Below are positions 33,236-41,688 of a DNA stretch of 41,688 nt, piece by piece. The DNA comes from Pseudomonadota bacterium (GTDB taxonomy: Bacteria > Pseudomonadota > Alphaproteobacteria > Acetobacterales > Acetobacteraceae): assembly GCA_021808545.1 (NCBI GenBank), contig JAKBBM010000015.1, positions 1 to 41,688 of the forward strand. Reading direction: 5' to 3'. Positions within the stretch are counted from its first letter, which is position 1. Every line of letters begins with the position of its first letter. The translations under genes were made by a program, and so were the position numbers. The notes beneath the pieces were generated by a model that did no database searches, was not told the DNA's origin, and saw nothing but the letters and a program-made list of their open reading frames with translations.

Positions 33236-36124
33236 ATGGATAAAGCGCTGAAATTGCGTAGCCTGAGTAAGAATGATCAAGTTTTGGAGCGGAATGCAGG
33301 AAGCGCGCTGCCTATTTCCACGGCTGCGGGCGCTTTTATGGATACATTCTCCTCGCTTTTTTTACTCTCGGTAACTGACCGGGCCGGGACGATTATCGAG
33401 GTTAGTGATCAATTTTGTAAAGTCAGCCAATATGATCGGGCCGAACTTGTGGGCGCCAATCATAGGCTCATCAATTCTGGTTATCATCCACAGGCTTTCT
33501 TCAAGGATATGTGGCGCAGAATTTCATCAGGCCATATTTGGCGTGGAGAGATTTGTAATCGGGCCAAGGATGGCAGCCTATATTGGGTGGATAGTGTTAT
33601 TGCGCCTGAATTCGGGTCGGACGGCAAGATCACACGTTATGTTTCGATACGGACGGATATTACCGACCGTAAACAAGCCGAAAATCTTCTTCATACCAGC
33701 CGGCATTTCATGGGCCGCTCGTGTCTGGGTTGGTGGGAGGCCGATATGGTGGCCGGTACGGTTTTCTGGTCGGATGATCTGTGCCGCTTGTTCGGCTTGG
33801 AACTTGGAACGCATTTATCAGATGACGAAACCTATCACCTTGTGGCGCCGGATAAGCGCGACGAGCTGAAGTGTGCCGTGGCACGCTGCATCGAAACGGG
33901 GGTTGGATGGGATATGGAATTGCCTTTGTGCATGCCTCAAAATAGCCCCCAGACCGAACAACGCTGGATACGTAGTGTTGGCAATGCCGAAACAAGATAT
34001 GGGCTTGTTGTAAAATTATTTGGCGCGATTCAGGATATTACAGAACGGGTTCAAATTGAGCTTTTGAATCAGCGAGTTCTTTTGGCAACAGAAAGTGGCG
34101 GAATTGGAATTTGGGAATATGACGTTACAAAGAACATAATTCACTGGGACAAGCAGATGAAACGCTTGTATGAGATAGATACGAAAAGCCAGAATTTAAG
34201 ATATGAAGATTGGCTTATGCGTATTCTACCAGCTGACCGAGGCGATGCCGCGGCGACCTTGGAAAACACCATAAAATACGGAAATTCATATAATACAGAA
34301 TTCAGAATTCTAAGAGAAAATGATGAAATTCGCTATATTCGTTCTGCGGCGCGGGTTATGCGAATGGAAAATGGAAACGTACAAAAATTAGTTGGTGTGA
34401 ATTGGGATGTAACAGGCTTGCGCCATATGGCGGCGGAATTGGCCGAACAGCACGAACTACTTCGTGTAACGCTGTTGTCTATTGGTGATGCGGTGATCAC
34501 CACTAATGCTGATGGCTTGGTCGACTGGATGAATCCAGTCGCCGAGAGAATGACCGGATGGACACATGAAAGCGCCAAGGGAGTTCCCATACAGAGTGTG
34601 ATGAATCTTGTTCATCAAGATACACGTATGCCGTTGGAAAACCCTGTATCTGTTTGCATTGAATCTGGAAAAATAACAGGAATGGCTCAGCAGACCCTCC
34701 TGATCTCAAGAGATTCAAAAGAGTTCATGATTGAGGATTCGGCTGCGCCGATCCGCAGCGCGGAGGGATCTTTACTCGGTGTTGTTATTGTTTTTCGTGA
34801 TGTAACAGAGCAGCGCAGATACTCGAATGAAATGAGCTATCGTGCTACTCATGATGCGTTAACAGGTCTGATTAACCGTGCGGAATTTGAAACCAGACTA
34901 AAACGGGTTCTTGCCACGGCGCATGAGGATGGTAGCACGCATGCCATGATGTTTATAGATCTTGATCAATTCAAGATCATTAACGATATGTGCGGTCACT
35001 CCGTTGGCGACCAGCTCTTAACTCAGGTTGCCAGAATGCTGGAGCATTGCGTCCGCGCCCGTGATTCTGTGGCGCGATTAGGGGGAGACGAATTCGCCAT
35101 TCTTTTGGAACGTTGTCCGCTTGATCAAGCACGCCGTATTGGTGAAAAAATTTGTTCAAACATGGAGGATTTTCGCTTTACCCACGAAGGAAGGCGTTTC
35201 CGCATTGGTGCGTCAATAGGTCTTTTGAAAATCAATTCAAGTTGGAAAAGTTCTGCCAATGTCCTGCAGGGCGCTGATTCATCATGTTATATTGCAAAAG
35301 ATTCCGGTGGAAATCGTGTTCATGTATGGGTGGAGACAGATTCAAAAACCGCGCAGCGAAGCGGTGAAACCGGGTGGGCGACGCGCATAGAACAGGCATT
35401 GGATGAAAATCGATTTACCTTATTTGCCCAAAAAATAAGGCCGATAGAAGGGCAGGGAAATGGTTTGCAAGCTGAAATTCTGCTCCGACTGCGAGATGGA
35501 GATGAAAAAATTGTGGAGCCGTGCGCCTTTTTGCCGGCAGCGGAACGTTTTCATCTTGCTACACGTATTGATAGGTGGGTTATCCGCAGCGCAGTATCGT
35601 GGCTCGGCGCCTTATCAAATACCGAAAATATTGACATGATCAGCGTAAATCTTTCAGGCCAGTCGATTGGTGATAAGATGTTCCATCGTTTTATGGGAGA
35701 TGTTCTTGCAGGAGTTAATGGCACTTTGCGGGCTAAATTATGCCTTGAGATTACCGAAACATCAGCAATTACAAATATGCAGGAAGCCTCACGCTTTGTT
35801 GATGTAATGCGTGAAGTTGGCGTGCGTATTGCCTTGGATGATTTTGGAGCAGGGGCATCGTCATTTGGATACCTAAAAAAATTAAAGGTCGATATAATTA
35901 AAATAGATGGCCAGTTTATTACTGATTTAGTCGAAAATTCACTCGACGATGCGGCGGTGCGCTGCTTTGCGAATGTTGCAAGCGTGGTAGGGGTTAAGAC
36001 TATAGCCGAGTTTGTTAACAAACCAGAAGTTCTTGAGCATTTAAAGCGCATTGGCATTGATTATGGCCAAGGCTTTATGCTGCACCGTCCCGAACCGATT
36101 GAAAAACTCTTGGAATTTTCTTGA
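33236..36124 (+). CDS. PAS(4)-GGDEF-EAL c-di-GMP signalling protein
   Basis: 962 residues. Four PAS-like sensory domains are seen (about 42-148, 163-273, 283-393, 407-525), several ending in the usual DITDR/DVTEQ linker. The GGDEF domain (about 530-692) has intact GGDEF (616-620) and an RxxD inhibitory site (RARD) five residues before. The EAL domain (about 706-958) has EIL (Glu747) instead of EAL but keeps the other catalytic motifs: NLSGQS, EITET, DDFGAG, KIDGQF, AEF and the Gln of YGQGF. It may both make and degrade c-di-GMP. No membrane helix, so probably a cytoplasmic sensor. AGGGG precedes ATG 33236. The third PAS region is strikingly AT-rich (27% G+C in 34261-34320). Confidence 0.92.
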   Translation: MDKALKLRSLSKNDQVLERNAGSALPISTAAGAFMDTFSSLFLLSVTDRAGTIIEVSDQFCKVSQYDRAELVGANHRLINSGYHPQAFFKDMWRRISSGHIWRGEICNRAKDGSLYWVDSVIAPEFGSDGKITRYVSIRTDITDRKQAENLLHTSRHFMGRSCLGWWEADMVAGTVFWSDDLCRLFGLELGTHLSDDETYHLVAPDKRDELKCAVARCIETGVGWDMELPLCMPQNSPQTEQRWIRSVGNAETRYGLVVKLFGAIQDITERVQIELLNQRVLLATESGGIGIWEYDVTKNIIHWDKQMKRLYEIDTKSQNLRYEDWLMRILPADRGDAAATLENTIKYGNSYNTEFRILRENDEIRYIRSAARVMRMENGNVQKLVGVNWDVTGLRHMAAELAEQHELLRVTLLSIGDAVITTNADGLVDWMNPVAERMTGWTHESAKGVPIQSVMNLVHQDTRMPLENPVSVCIESGKITGMAQQTLLISRDSKEFMIEDSAAPIRSAEGSLLGVVIVFRDVTEQRRYSNEMSYRATHDALTGLINRAEFETRLKRVLATAHEDGSTHAMMFIDLDQFKIINDMCGHSVGDQLLTQVARMLEHCVRARDSVARLGGDEFAILLERCPLDQARRIGEKICSNMEDFRFTHEGRRFRIGASIGLLKINSSWKSSANVLQGADSSCYIAKDSGGNRVHVWVETDSKTAQRSGETGWATRIEQALDENRFTLFAQKIRPIEGQGNGLQAEILLRLRDGDEKIVEPCAFLPAAERFHLATRIDRWVIRSAVSWLGALSNTENIDMISVNLSGQSIGDKMFHRFMGDVLAGVNGTLRAKLCLEITETSAITNMQEASRFVDVMREVGVRIALDDFGAGASSFGYLKKLKVDIIKIDGQFITDLVENSLDDAAVRCFANVASVVGVKTIAEFVNKPEVLEHLKRIGIDYGQGFMLHRPEPIEKLLEFS

Positions 36125-36125
36125 A

Positions 36126-36662
36126 TTATGGCATCTTTGAAGATGTATGAATCGTTTCCCCGTCCACGGTAAAAGTGCCAAACCCGTGATGATGTATGGT
36201 TTTCACGGTAATTTTATCTGGTATGGCCCAGCCCTTTATACATTCTAGGATAAACATATTATATTTATTCACAAACCGTATCTCTACCACACGGCATTCC
36301 AGATTAACAAAACATTCGCTAACCAAAGGGGGCATAACATGCTGTCCTGGCAAGGGGGTTAGGCGGAATTCGGTAAATTTATCAATCGTGCGGCCAGAGC
36401 AATTGCCGATTCCGGTTACTTGTTCAGCCAGCTTCGCGTCAGGAATGGCAAGCACGCATTCTCCCGTTTCATGTAAGGCGGCAAAGCTATAATTTGAACT
36501 ACTAACAATGCAGGCAATCAGGGGTGGTTCAAATTCCACCATCATATGCCATGACATAGCCATGATGTTTGGTTTGGCGCCGGGCAAGGCGGTTACTAGC
36601 AAGACCACAGGGCCGGGTTCAATAAATTGATAAACATATTTAAGCGGCAATGTTGTTGGCAT
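36126..36662 (-). CDS. Flavin reductase-like FMN-binding domain protein
   Basis: 178 residues making up one flavin reductase-like (split-barrel FMN-binding) domain. The features are PVVLLVTALPGAKPNIMAMSW, PPLIACIVSSSNYSF with a following TGECVLAIP, and a late ECRVVEIRF strand. Members reduce flavin with NAD(P)H for a monooxygenase or bind FMN; the partner is unknown. ATG 36662 was chosen because GGAGG lies eight bases upstream; the earlier GTG at 36677 overlaps that site. The gene ends one base from the stop of the convergent PAS-GGDEF-EAL gene and is AT-rich like it. A leader hairpin covers its ribosome site. Confidence 0.82.
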   Translation of the reverse strand: MPTTLPLKYVYQFIEPGPVVLLVTALPGAKPNIMAMSWHMMVEFEPPLIACIVSSSNYSFAALHETGECVLAIPDAKLAEQVTGIGNCSGRTIDKFTEFRLTPLPGQHVMPPLVSECFVNLECRVVEIRFVNKYNMFILECIKGWAIPDKITVKTIHHHGFGTFTVDGETIHTSSKMP

Positions 36663-36671
36663 GCCAAAAAC

Positions 36672-36703
36672 CTCCACAGGGTTTTTATGAAAAAAACCTG
36701 GAG
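36672..36703 (-). promoter_or_regulatory. Leader hairpin over the ribosome site of the flavin reductase-like gene
   Basis: On the minus strand CTCCA-GGTTTTT pairs with AAAAACC-(CTG)-TGGAG around a 5-base loop, giving 12 pairs with one 3-base bulge. The 3' arm contains the GGAG of the ribosome site, and the stem is followed by G and five U in RNA, just before the start codon. It therefore has the shape of both a ribosome-site-covering hairpin and an intrinsic terminator, as in leader attenuators. Confidence 0.5.
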
Positions 36704-36734
36704 AGTACTTTGATATTCGTCAATATTGCTGTTT

Positions 36735-36769
36735 AAGAACGGTCAGGGGGAGGCCGCCCGACCGTTCTT
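36735..36769 (-). terminator. Terminator after gatB
   Basis: A 10-base perfect inverted repeat, AAGAACGGTC and GACCGTTCTT, with a GC-rich 15-base loop that can pair further (GGG with CCC), lies 6 bases after the gatB stop. Read on the minus strand it ends in TTCTTAAA, a weak T-run. It probably ends the gatCAB transcript. Confidence 0.6.
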
Positions 36770-36774
36770 GCGTG

Positions 36775-38226
36775 TTAGCCGAGTTGTTTCTTCACCGCCT
36801 CGTTCACGATGGCGGGGTTACCTTTCCCGGCCATGGCCTTCATGACCTGGCCAACAAAGAAGCCGAATAATTTCTCCTTGCCGGCTTTGTATTCGGCCAC
36901 CTTGTCCTGGTTGGCGGCAAGCACTTTGGCAACGGCTTCATCAATCGCGCCTGTATCCGTAACTTGGCGCAGCCCTTTTTCCTCGACAATGGCTGCCGGC
37001 ATTTTACCGGTTTCCACCATTGCCTCGAACACATCTTTGGCGATCCGGCCATTGATAGTTTTGTCGGCGATCAAATCCAGCAATTCTCCCATGGCCGCGG
37101 CCGAGGCGGGAGGATTGTCAATGCTCTTGCCCGTGCGGTTCATCGCGGCAAAGAAATCACCCGTGATCCAGTTGGCAGCCAGCTTGCCATCGCGTCCTTT
37201 TGCGACCGTCTCATAAAAGTCGGCCGTGGCTTGCTCGGCCACCAGAACCCCCGCATCGTAGAAGGGAATATTATAGTCCCGGCAAAAACGCTCGCGCTTT
37301 TCATCGGGCAATTCAGGCAGAGACGCTTTAAGCTGGTCCACCCAGTCCTGCTCCAGAATGAGCGGCAGCAAATCGGGTTCAGGAAAATAGCGGTAATCAT
37401 GCGCATCTTCCTTAGAGCGCATGGAGCGTGTCTCACCCCGGGAGGGATCGTAGAGCCGCGTCTCCTGCACAACCTCGCCGCCCGATTCCCAAACATCGAT
37501 CTGGCGCAGGGCCTCGGCCTCAACCGCATGCATCACAAAGCGCACGGAGTTGACGTTCTTGATCTCGCAGCGTGTACGGAAGGGCTCGCCGGGTTTGCGC
37601 ACAGACACGTTCACATCCGCACGCATGGAGCCTTCTTCCATATTGCCGTCGCACGTGGCGAGATAGCGAACGATCTGGCGGATCTTGCGCAAGTAAGCGC
37701 CGGCTTCCTCGGGCGAGCGTATGTCTGGCTCGGAAACGATTTCCATGAGGGCCACACCAGCGCGGTTGAGGTCGATAACACTTTTGCTTGCATGCTGATC
37801 ATGCATCGACTTGCCGGCATCCTGCTCCAGATGCAGTCGTGTGATACCGATTTGCTTGAGCGTGCCGTCCTGCAACTCAATCTCAACCTGGCCAGTGCCG
37901 ACAATAGGATGTGCGAACTGGCTGATCTGGTAACCATTGGGCAGGTCGGCATAGAAATAATTCTTGCGGTCAAAACGCGAGAATAAATTAATCTCGGCTT
38001 TCAGGCCCAGCCCTGTGCGCACGGCCTGGGCCACGCATTCCTTGTTAATAACGGGCAGCATGCCCGGAAAACCGGCATCCACAAAGGAAACATGCGCATT
38101 GGGCGCGCCGCCATAGGTGGCGGAAGCGCCAGAAAACAGCTTCGATTCAGAAATTATCTGGGCGTGGATTTCCAGCCCCACCACCACTTCCCAGGCGCCG
38201 GTACGCCCTTCCAGCATATAGGCCAT
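36775..38226 (-). CDS. gatB: Aspartyl/glutamyl-tRNA amidotransferase subunit B
   Basis: 483 residues. The core has [35 protein letters not shown] and [17 protein letters not shown], all diagnostic of GatB; the C-terminal YqeY-like tail (about 335-483) ends [14 protein letters not shown]. GatB binds the misacylated Glu-tRNA(Gln) or Asp-tRNA(Asn) and activates it for amidation. It is the last gene of gatCAB; its ATG overlaps the gatA stop (TAATG). Confidence 0.97.
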   Translation of the reverse strand: MAYMLEGRTGAWEVVVGLEIHAQIISESKLFSGASATYGGAPNAHVSFVDAGFPGMLPVINKECVAQAVRTGLGLKAEINLFSRFDRKNYFYADLPNGYQISQFAHPIVGTGQVEIELQDGTLKQIGITRLHLEQDAGKSMHDQHASKSVIDLNRAGVALMEIVSEPDIRSPEEAGAYLRKIRQIVRYLATCDGNMEEGSMRADVNVSVRKPGEPFRTRCEIKNVNSVRFVMHAVEAEALRQIDVWESGGEVVQETRLYDPSRGETRSMRSKEDAHDYRYFPEPDLLPLILEQDWVDQLKASLPELPDEKRERFCRDYNIPFYDAGVLVAEQATADFYETVAKGRDGKLAANWITGDFFAAMNRTGKSIDNPPASAAAMGELLDLIADKTINGRIAKDVFEAMVETGKMPAAIVEEKGLRQVTDTGAIDEAVAKVLAANQDKVAEYKAGKEKLFGFFVGQVMKAMAGKGNPAIVNEAVKKQLG

Positions 38227-39701
38227 TATTTTGCTCGCACTTCAGGCAGGGCCGAGAAACCCGCCGCGTTTTCAATTGCCGCTGAGACGGCAAAAACAGT
38301 TTCTTCGTCAAAATGCTTGCCAATCACTTGCAGGCCAAGCGGCAGACCGTCGGCAGAAAGGCCGGCGGGTACGCTCATGGCCGGCACACCGGCCAGCGAG
38401 GCGGGAACGGTGAACACGTCGTTCAGATACATGGTCACCGGATCGTCCATCTTCTCGCCAAGGCCAAAAGCGGCAGAGGGGGCGGTGGGGGTGAGGATGG
38501 CATCGACCTTGGTGAAGGCGTCGGTGAAATCCTTCAAGATCAGGTTCCGCACCTTCTGGGCCTTCAGGTAATAAGCATCGTAATAGCCGTGGCTCAGCAC
38601 GTAAGTGCCGATCATGATACGGCGTTTGACTTCGCTGCCAAAACCGGCGGCGCGGGTGCGCTCATACATGTCAATCAGATCCTCGCCCTCGACGCGCAGG
38701 CCAAAGCGTACGCCATCATAGCGGGCAAGGTTGGAGGAAGCTTCCGCTGGAGCGACGATATAATAAACTGGCAGGCCATATTTAGTGTGAGGCAGGGAGA
38801 TGTCGATAATTTCCGCTCCCTGTTCGCGCAGCCAGGCAATGCCTTTATCCCACAGGGCCAGAATGTCCGGGTTGGTGCCTTCCAGCCGGTATTCGGCGGG
38901 AATGCCGATTTTCAGCCCCTTCACGCCACGGCTGAGGGCGGCGGTAAAATTGGGCACCTCGCGCGGCGCGCTTGTGGAATCCTTGTCGTCAAAGCCGGCC
39001 ATGGCATTCAGCAGAATGGCGCAATCTTCCACATTGCGCGCCATGGGGCCGGCCTGATCCAGCGAGGAGGCGAATGCCACAATGCCATAGCGTGAGCAGC
39101 GGCCATAAGTGGGTTTGATGCCAGCAAGGCCGGTAAAGGCGGCGGGTTGGCGGATGGAGCCGCCCGTATCCGTGCCTGTCGCGGCCAGGGCTATGCGTGC
39201 AGCCACGGCCGCCGCCGAACCGCCGGAGGAACCGCCGGGCACGAGCTTGGCATCAGAGCCGTTGCGTTTCCACGGATTTTCCACCGGCCCATAGGCTGAG
39301 GTGATGTTGGAGGAGCCCATGGCGAATTCGTCTAGATTCGCTTTGCCCAGCACCACCGCGCCAGCATCGCGCAGCTTGGCTGAGACAGTGCTCTCATAAG
39401 GCGGGATGAACGGTTCCAGAATCCGGCTGGCCGCCGTGGTGCGCACACCCGCCGTGCAAAACAAATCCTTCATGGCGATGGGAATACCGGTCAGCGCCGT
39501 TGCGGTGCCTGCGGCAATGCGTGCATCCGCGGCCTTGGCCTGTTCCAGGGCCAAGTCAGGCGTGGCGGTAATATAGGCGTTTAAACGCGGGTTTAGTGCT
39601 GCCACGGCCTTATTATAGGCGGTGGTCAGTTCCACGGCGGACAAGTCTTTCGCGGCGAGCTTTTTGGCAGCGGCGGCGATTGTCAGATCAAAAATACTCA
39701 T
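38226..39701 (-). CDS. gatA: Aspartyl/glutamyl-tRNA amidotransferase subunit A
   Basis: 491 residues of the amidase-signature family. The Ser-cisSer-Lys triad is visible: Lys78 in IAMKDLF, Ser158 in [11 protein letters not shown] and the nucleophile Ser182 in [12 protein letters not shown]. GatA releases ammonia from glutamine for the transamidation carried out with GatB. Its start overlaps gatC by 4 bases and its stop overlaps gatB by one, so the three are translated from one message. Confidence 0.97.
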   Translation of the reverse strand: MSIFDLTIAAAAKKLAAKDLSAVELTTAYNKAVAALNPRLNAYITATPDLALEQAKAADARIAAGTATALTGIPIAMKDLFCTAGVRTTAASRILEPFIPPYESTVSAKLRDAGAVVLGKANLDEFAMGSSNITSAYGPVENPWKRNGSDAKLVPGGSSGGSAAAVAARIALAATGTDTGGSIRQPAAFTGLAGIKPTYGRCSRYGIVAFASSLDQAGPMARNVEDCAILLNAMAGFDDKDSTSAPREVPNFTAALSRGVKGLKIGIPAEYRLEGTNPDILALWDKGIAWLREQGAEIIDISLPHTKYGLPVYYIVAPAEASSNLARYDGVRFGLRVEGEDLIDMYERTRAAGFGSEVKRRIMIGTYVLSHGYYDAYYLKAQKVRNLILKDFTDAFTKVDAILTPTAPSAAFGLGEKMDDPVTMYLNDVFTVPASLAGVPAMSVPAGLSADGLPLGLQVIGKHFDEETVFAVSAAIENAAGFSALPEVRAK

Positions 39702-39985
39702 TCCACCACTTTCGGTACGGCAAAAAAATTCATCTCCCGGTCTGGCGCGTTGGCCAGAATCTGCTCTGGGATACCGCCATCGGAGAGCTGATCCTCGCGC
39801 TGGCGCAGGACCATTTGCGCGCCGCCCGAGAGCGGTTCCACGCCTGAGACATCCACTTCCGATAATTGCTCCACATAGCCCAGGATGGCGTTTAACTCGC
39901 CCTGCAGCACGGAGACCTCGTCATCATTCACCCGTATCCGGGCCAGTCTCGCGATACGGCGGACCGTTGCAGCATCCAGCGACAT
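39698..39985 (-). CDS. gatC: Aspartyl/glutamyl-tRNA amidotransferase subunit C
   Basis: 95 residues, the usual length. The family pattern is clear: [32 protein letters not shown], and the C-terminal REDQLSDGG...ILANAPDRE...FFAVPKVVE. GatC is the small subunit that stabilises the GatA-GatB contact. ATG 39985 has GGAG five bases upstream. It starts the operon and is divergent from ruvX with 52 bases between, so the two promoters must share that gap. Confidence 0.95.
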   Translation of the reverse strand: MSLDAATVRRIARLARIRVNDDEVSVLQGELNAILGYVEQLSEVDVSGVEPLSGGAQMVLRQREDQLSDGGIPEQILANAPDREMNFFAVPKVVE

Positions 39986-40037
39986 TTTTGCTCCAAATCT
40001 CTTGGCTAGAAAAACCCGGCGGACCATACAGGCGGCC

Positions 40038-40499
40038 ATGGCTCTCTACAACCTCGCAGACCTGTCTGCTCTGCTGGCGCCGCAGGCCCGGCTCATTGGG
40101 CTTGATCCTGGCGCCCGGCGCATTGGCGTTGCGCTGTCTGACGTGGCACGGCGCATTGCCTCGCCCTATGGCACGCTGGCCCGGGCCAAGCTTGCGCGTA
40201 ATGCGGCCGAAATTCAGGCCATCGCCGCGCGCGAGGGGGCGGGCGGGCTGATTATCGGCCTGCCGCTGGAAGGCGGGCAGCGTTTTGGCCCCCGTGCGCA
40301 GGCCGCGCGCGATTGGGCGCATGCCTTAAGCAGCGCCACTGGCCTGCCCGTTGCCATGGTGGATGAAAGCTTCACCACGGCCGAGACGCATGAGCATCTC
40401 ATCGGCGCGGGCATAAGCCGGGCGCGGCGCGCGGAACTCGTGGACAAAATGGCCGCTGCCGCCATCTTACAGCGCGCTTTGGATGCCTTGGCCGGTTAG
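40038..40499 (+). CDS. ruvX: Holliday junction resolvase-like protein RuvX (YqgF)
   Basis: 153 residues. The RNase H-like fold shows [37 protein letters not shown] and [13 protein letters not shown], the typical YqgF motifs with the conserved acidic residues. The E. coli protein is implicated in 16S rRNA 5' end processing; a resolvase role is also proposed. ATG 40038 begins at the conserved N-terminus. Its last 33 bases overlap the end of the convergent oxidoreductase gene. Confidence 0.93.
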   Translation: MALYNLADLSALLAPQARLIGLDPGARRIGVALSDVARRIASPYGTLARAKLARNAAEIQAIAAREGAGGLIIGLPLEGGQRFGPRAQAARDWAHALSSATGLPVAMVDESFTTAETHEHLIGAGISRARRAELVDKMAAAAILQRALDALAG

Positions 40500-41495
40500 C
40501 CCAAATTCCCGCGCCAGCAATTCGTAGCCGCGTGTGCGGGTCGCGGGGTCGAAGGCGGCACTGGTAATGGCGATTTCATCGAGCTGCAGCGCCTGGCCCA
40601 GTGCACGCAGTTTTTCAGCCACATCCGGCCCGGTACCGATGAAGGCGCGTGCCCGGGCAGCGTTCAGGCTGGCCTGTTCGGGCGGGGTAAGTTCGATTTT
40701 CGCCGCATCCTCGGGCGCGGGCAGGGGAATAAACCGCCCACGCCCGCGCAAGGCCCAGGCAATGGCGCGTGAGCTATACCAATATTCCGCTTCGGCCAGG
40801 GTTGGGGCGGCCAAAGCCCATATGGTTGCGGCGCAATAAGGCTGGCTTAGCGTGGCGGAGGGGCGGAAATTCTGCCGATAAAGCGCAATAGCCTCCGCCG
40901 CACCCTCGCCATCGGTAAAAAAGTAAGCAAAGGCATAAGGCAGGCCGAGTGCTGCGGCGAGTTGCGCACCATAAAGCGAGCTACCTAGTACCCAGATTTC
41001 CGGCGCGCACGGCCCGGTTGGCATGGCCATTACGCTGCGGAACGGGTGCTTGTCCGGCAGGGGGGTGTTGCTTGTCCAGGCCTGCAATTCCTGGATCTGG
41101 GCGGGGAACTGGTCCGCGGCGCGGGCGGCATTGGGGTTAAGGGCAAAGGCCGTGCGGCCATCGCCCCCGGGCGCCCGGCCGACACCAAGGTCGATTCGTC
41201 CGGGTGCTATGGCCTCCAGCACACGGAACTGTTCCGCGACTTTGAGCGCCGCATAATGCGGCAGCATGACACCGGCACTGCCAACACGGATTCGGCTGGT
41301 GGTGGCGGCAATGGCGGCAGCGAGAATCTCCGGCGCACTGCCCGCGACCGACTCCAGATTATGATGTTCCGAAAGCCAGTAGCGGTGATAGCCAAAAGCC
41401 TCGCAAGCCCGGGCGAGGTCCAGGCTTTCACGTATGGCGGCATCGGGCGCTTGTCCGGCCCGAATGGGGGATTGGTCGAGGACGGAGAGTTTCAT
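40467..41495 (-). CDS. Luciferase-like (LLM class) flavin-dependent oxidoreductase
   Basis: 342 residues. It begins KLSVLDQSPI and has YHRYWLSEHHN, SRIRVGSAGVMLPHYAALKVAEQF, LEAIAPGRIDLGVGRAPG and WVLGSSLYGAQLAAALGLPYAFA, the signature of the bacterial LLM 'group 1' oxidoreductases (YhbW-like). These are F420- or FMN-type enzymes by fold; in this group the substrate is usually unknown. It is monocistronic and convergent with ruvX, sharing 33 bases at the ends. No link to the flavin reductase-like gene at 36 kb can be shown. Confidence 0.92.
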   Translation of the reverse strand: MKLSVLDQSPIRAGQAPDAAIRESLDLARACEAFGYHRYWLSEHHNLESVAGSAPEILAAAIAATTSRIRVGSAGVMLPHYAALKVAEQFRVLEAIAPGRIDLGVGRAPGGDGRTAFALNPNAARAADQFPAQIQELQAWTSNTPLPDKHPFRSVMAMPTGPCAPEIWVLGSSLYGAQLAAALGLPYAFAYFFTDGEGAAEAIALYRQNFRPSATLSQPYCAATIWALAAPTLAEAEYWYSSRAIAWALRGRGRFIPLPAPEDAAKIELTPPEQASLNAARARAFIGTGPDVAEKLRALGQALQLDEIAITSAAFDPATRTRGYELLAREFGLTGQGIQSAL

Positions 41496-41566
41496 GCGGT
41501 CTTATATGGGACAGAAATTGCACAAGCGCAGGGGAGGGGGCTTGTTGTTGAGATGTCATTTTATCC

Positions 41567-41587
41567 CGCCCCGTCTCAGGCGGGGCG
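41567..41587 (-). terminator. Hairpin after the gene at the right edge
   Basis: CGCCCCG and CGGGGCG form a perfect 7-base stem with a 7-base loop, directly after the stop of the partial minus-strand gene. The bases that follow on that strand (GGATAAAATG) lack a good T-run, so termination efficiency is uncertain. Confidence 0.4.
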
Positions 41588-41589
41588 TG

Positions 41590-41688
41590 TTATGTAAAGA
41601 TTTTATCCCAGTTATGGCGCAGGGCGGCATCCACCTCGGCCATGCTGGCCGTAACGCCAAGGGCGGCCAAGCTGGTGACGCCATGTTC
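41590..41688 (-). CDS. 3' end of an unidentified gene (partial)
   Basis: The minus strand is open from the right edge to a TAA at 41590-41592, giving 32 residues that include LAALGVTASMAEVDAALRHNWDKIF. The composition and the hairpin right after the stop suggest a true C-terminus of a protein transcribed on the minus strand. I cannot name the family from this fragment. The 94 bases between it and the oxidoreductase start (41496-41589) hold only the hairpin. Confidence 0.55.
   Translation of the reverse strand, partial: EHGVTSLAALGVTASMAEVDAALRHNWDKIFT

Noticed and set aside
36964-37986. Long plus-strand open frame (340 codons) opposite gatB
   Set aside because: Antisense to gatB, no domain or ribosome site; a shadow frame.
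41046-41597. Plus-strand open frame of 183 codons opposite the luciferase-like gene
   Set aside because: Antisense to a well-supported gene and without recognisable motifs.
1-41688. CRISPR array, insertion sequence, rRNA genes or a multi-gene defence system
   Set aside because: No regularly spaced repeats, transposase, rRNA segments or defence-type gene clusters were seen on either strand.

Overview
The window looks like a chromosomal segment of an alphaproteobacterium, most likely from the Acetobacteraceae (Rhodospirillales). This rests on the gene content and protein style: a stand-alone Hint-domain protein, a cysE-desulfurase-ferredoxin-mnmA cluster, a RibA with a degenerate N-terminal domain, TamAB and gatCAB. 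It is an inference; the genus cannot be fixed from the sequence. The left 1.6 kb belongs to an integrated element. The rest is mostly housekeeping, tightly packed with many 1-4 bp overlaps. With the start codons chosen here, no stretch over 300 bases lacks a gene; the longest gaps are 18423-18690 and 23905-24148.

Layout. 1-1.6 kb: large serine recombinase, cut by the window edge, whose last codons lie antisense in a tRNA-Arg(CCT) gene, a likely attachment site. 1.7-6.2 kb: nucleoside deoxyribosyltransferase-like protein, orphan OmpR-type response regulator, RibA with an overlapping YkuD-fold gene, SIMPL protein and IspD. 6.4-9.2 kb: PrfC and a probably active EAL phosphodiesterase. 9.4-17.1 kb: TamA-TamB and RarA-RluC pairs. 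17.2-20.2 kb: choline-kinase-like phosphotransferase, a small membrane protein (possibly leaderless mRNA) and a GT-C glycosyltransferase. 20.2-24 kb: ferredoxin-NADP reductase divergent from an unrecognised PLP-fold protein, then a bidirectional terminator and an alpha/beta hydrolase. 24.1-27.3 kb: cysE, cysteine desulfurase, [2Fe-2S] ferredoxin and mnmA, a route from serine through cysteine to tRNA 2-thiouridine. 27.4-29.4 kb: Hint protein and a degenerate EAL protein. 29.4-33 kb: secDF and a GnnA-like oxidoreductase. 33-36.7 kb: a visibly AT-rich patch with a PAS4-GGDEF-EAL protein and a flavin-reductase-domain protein. 36.8-41.7 kb: gatCAB, ruvX, a luciferase-like oxidoreductase and the 3' end of one more gene.

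Three c-di-GMP proteins with different degrees of motif conservation sit in 28 kb. Two genes (EAL at 29343, flavin reductase at 36662) have a leader hairpin that covers the ribosome binding site and is followed by a short U run, so both are candidates for RNA-level control. I did not find a CRISPR array, an insertion sequence, an rRNA gene or a clearly new multi-gene system. The strongest novelty candidates are the recombinase/tRNA junction, the 666-residue PLP-fold protein and the two leader hairpins.
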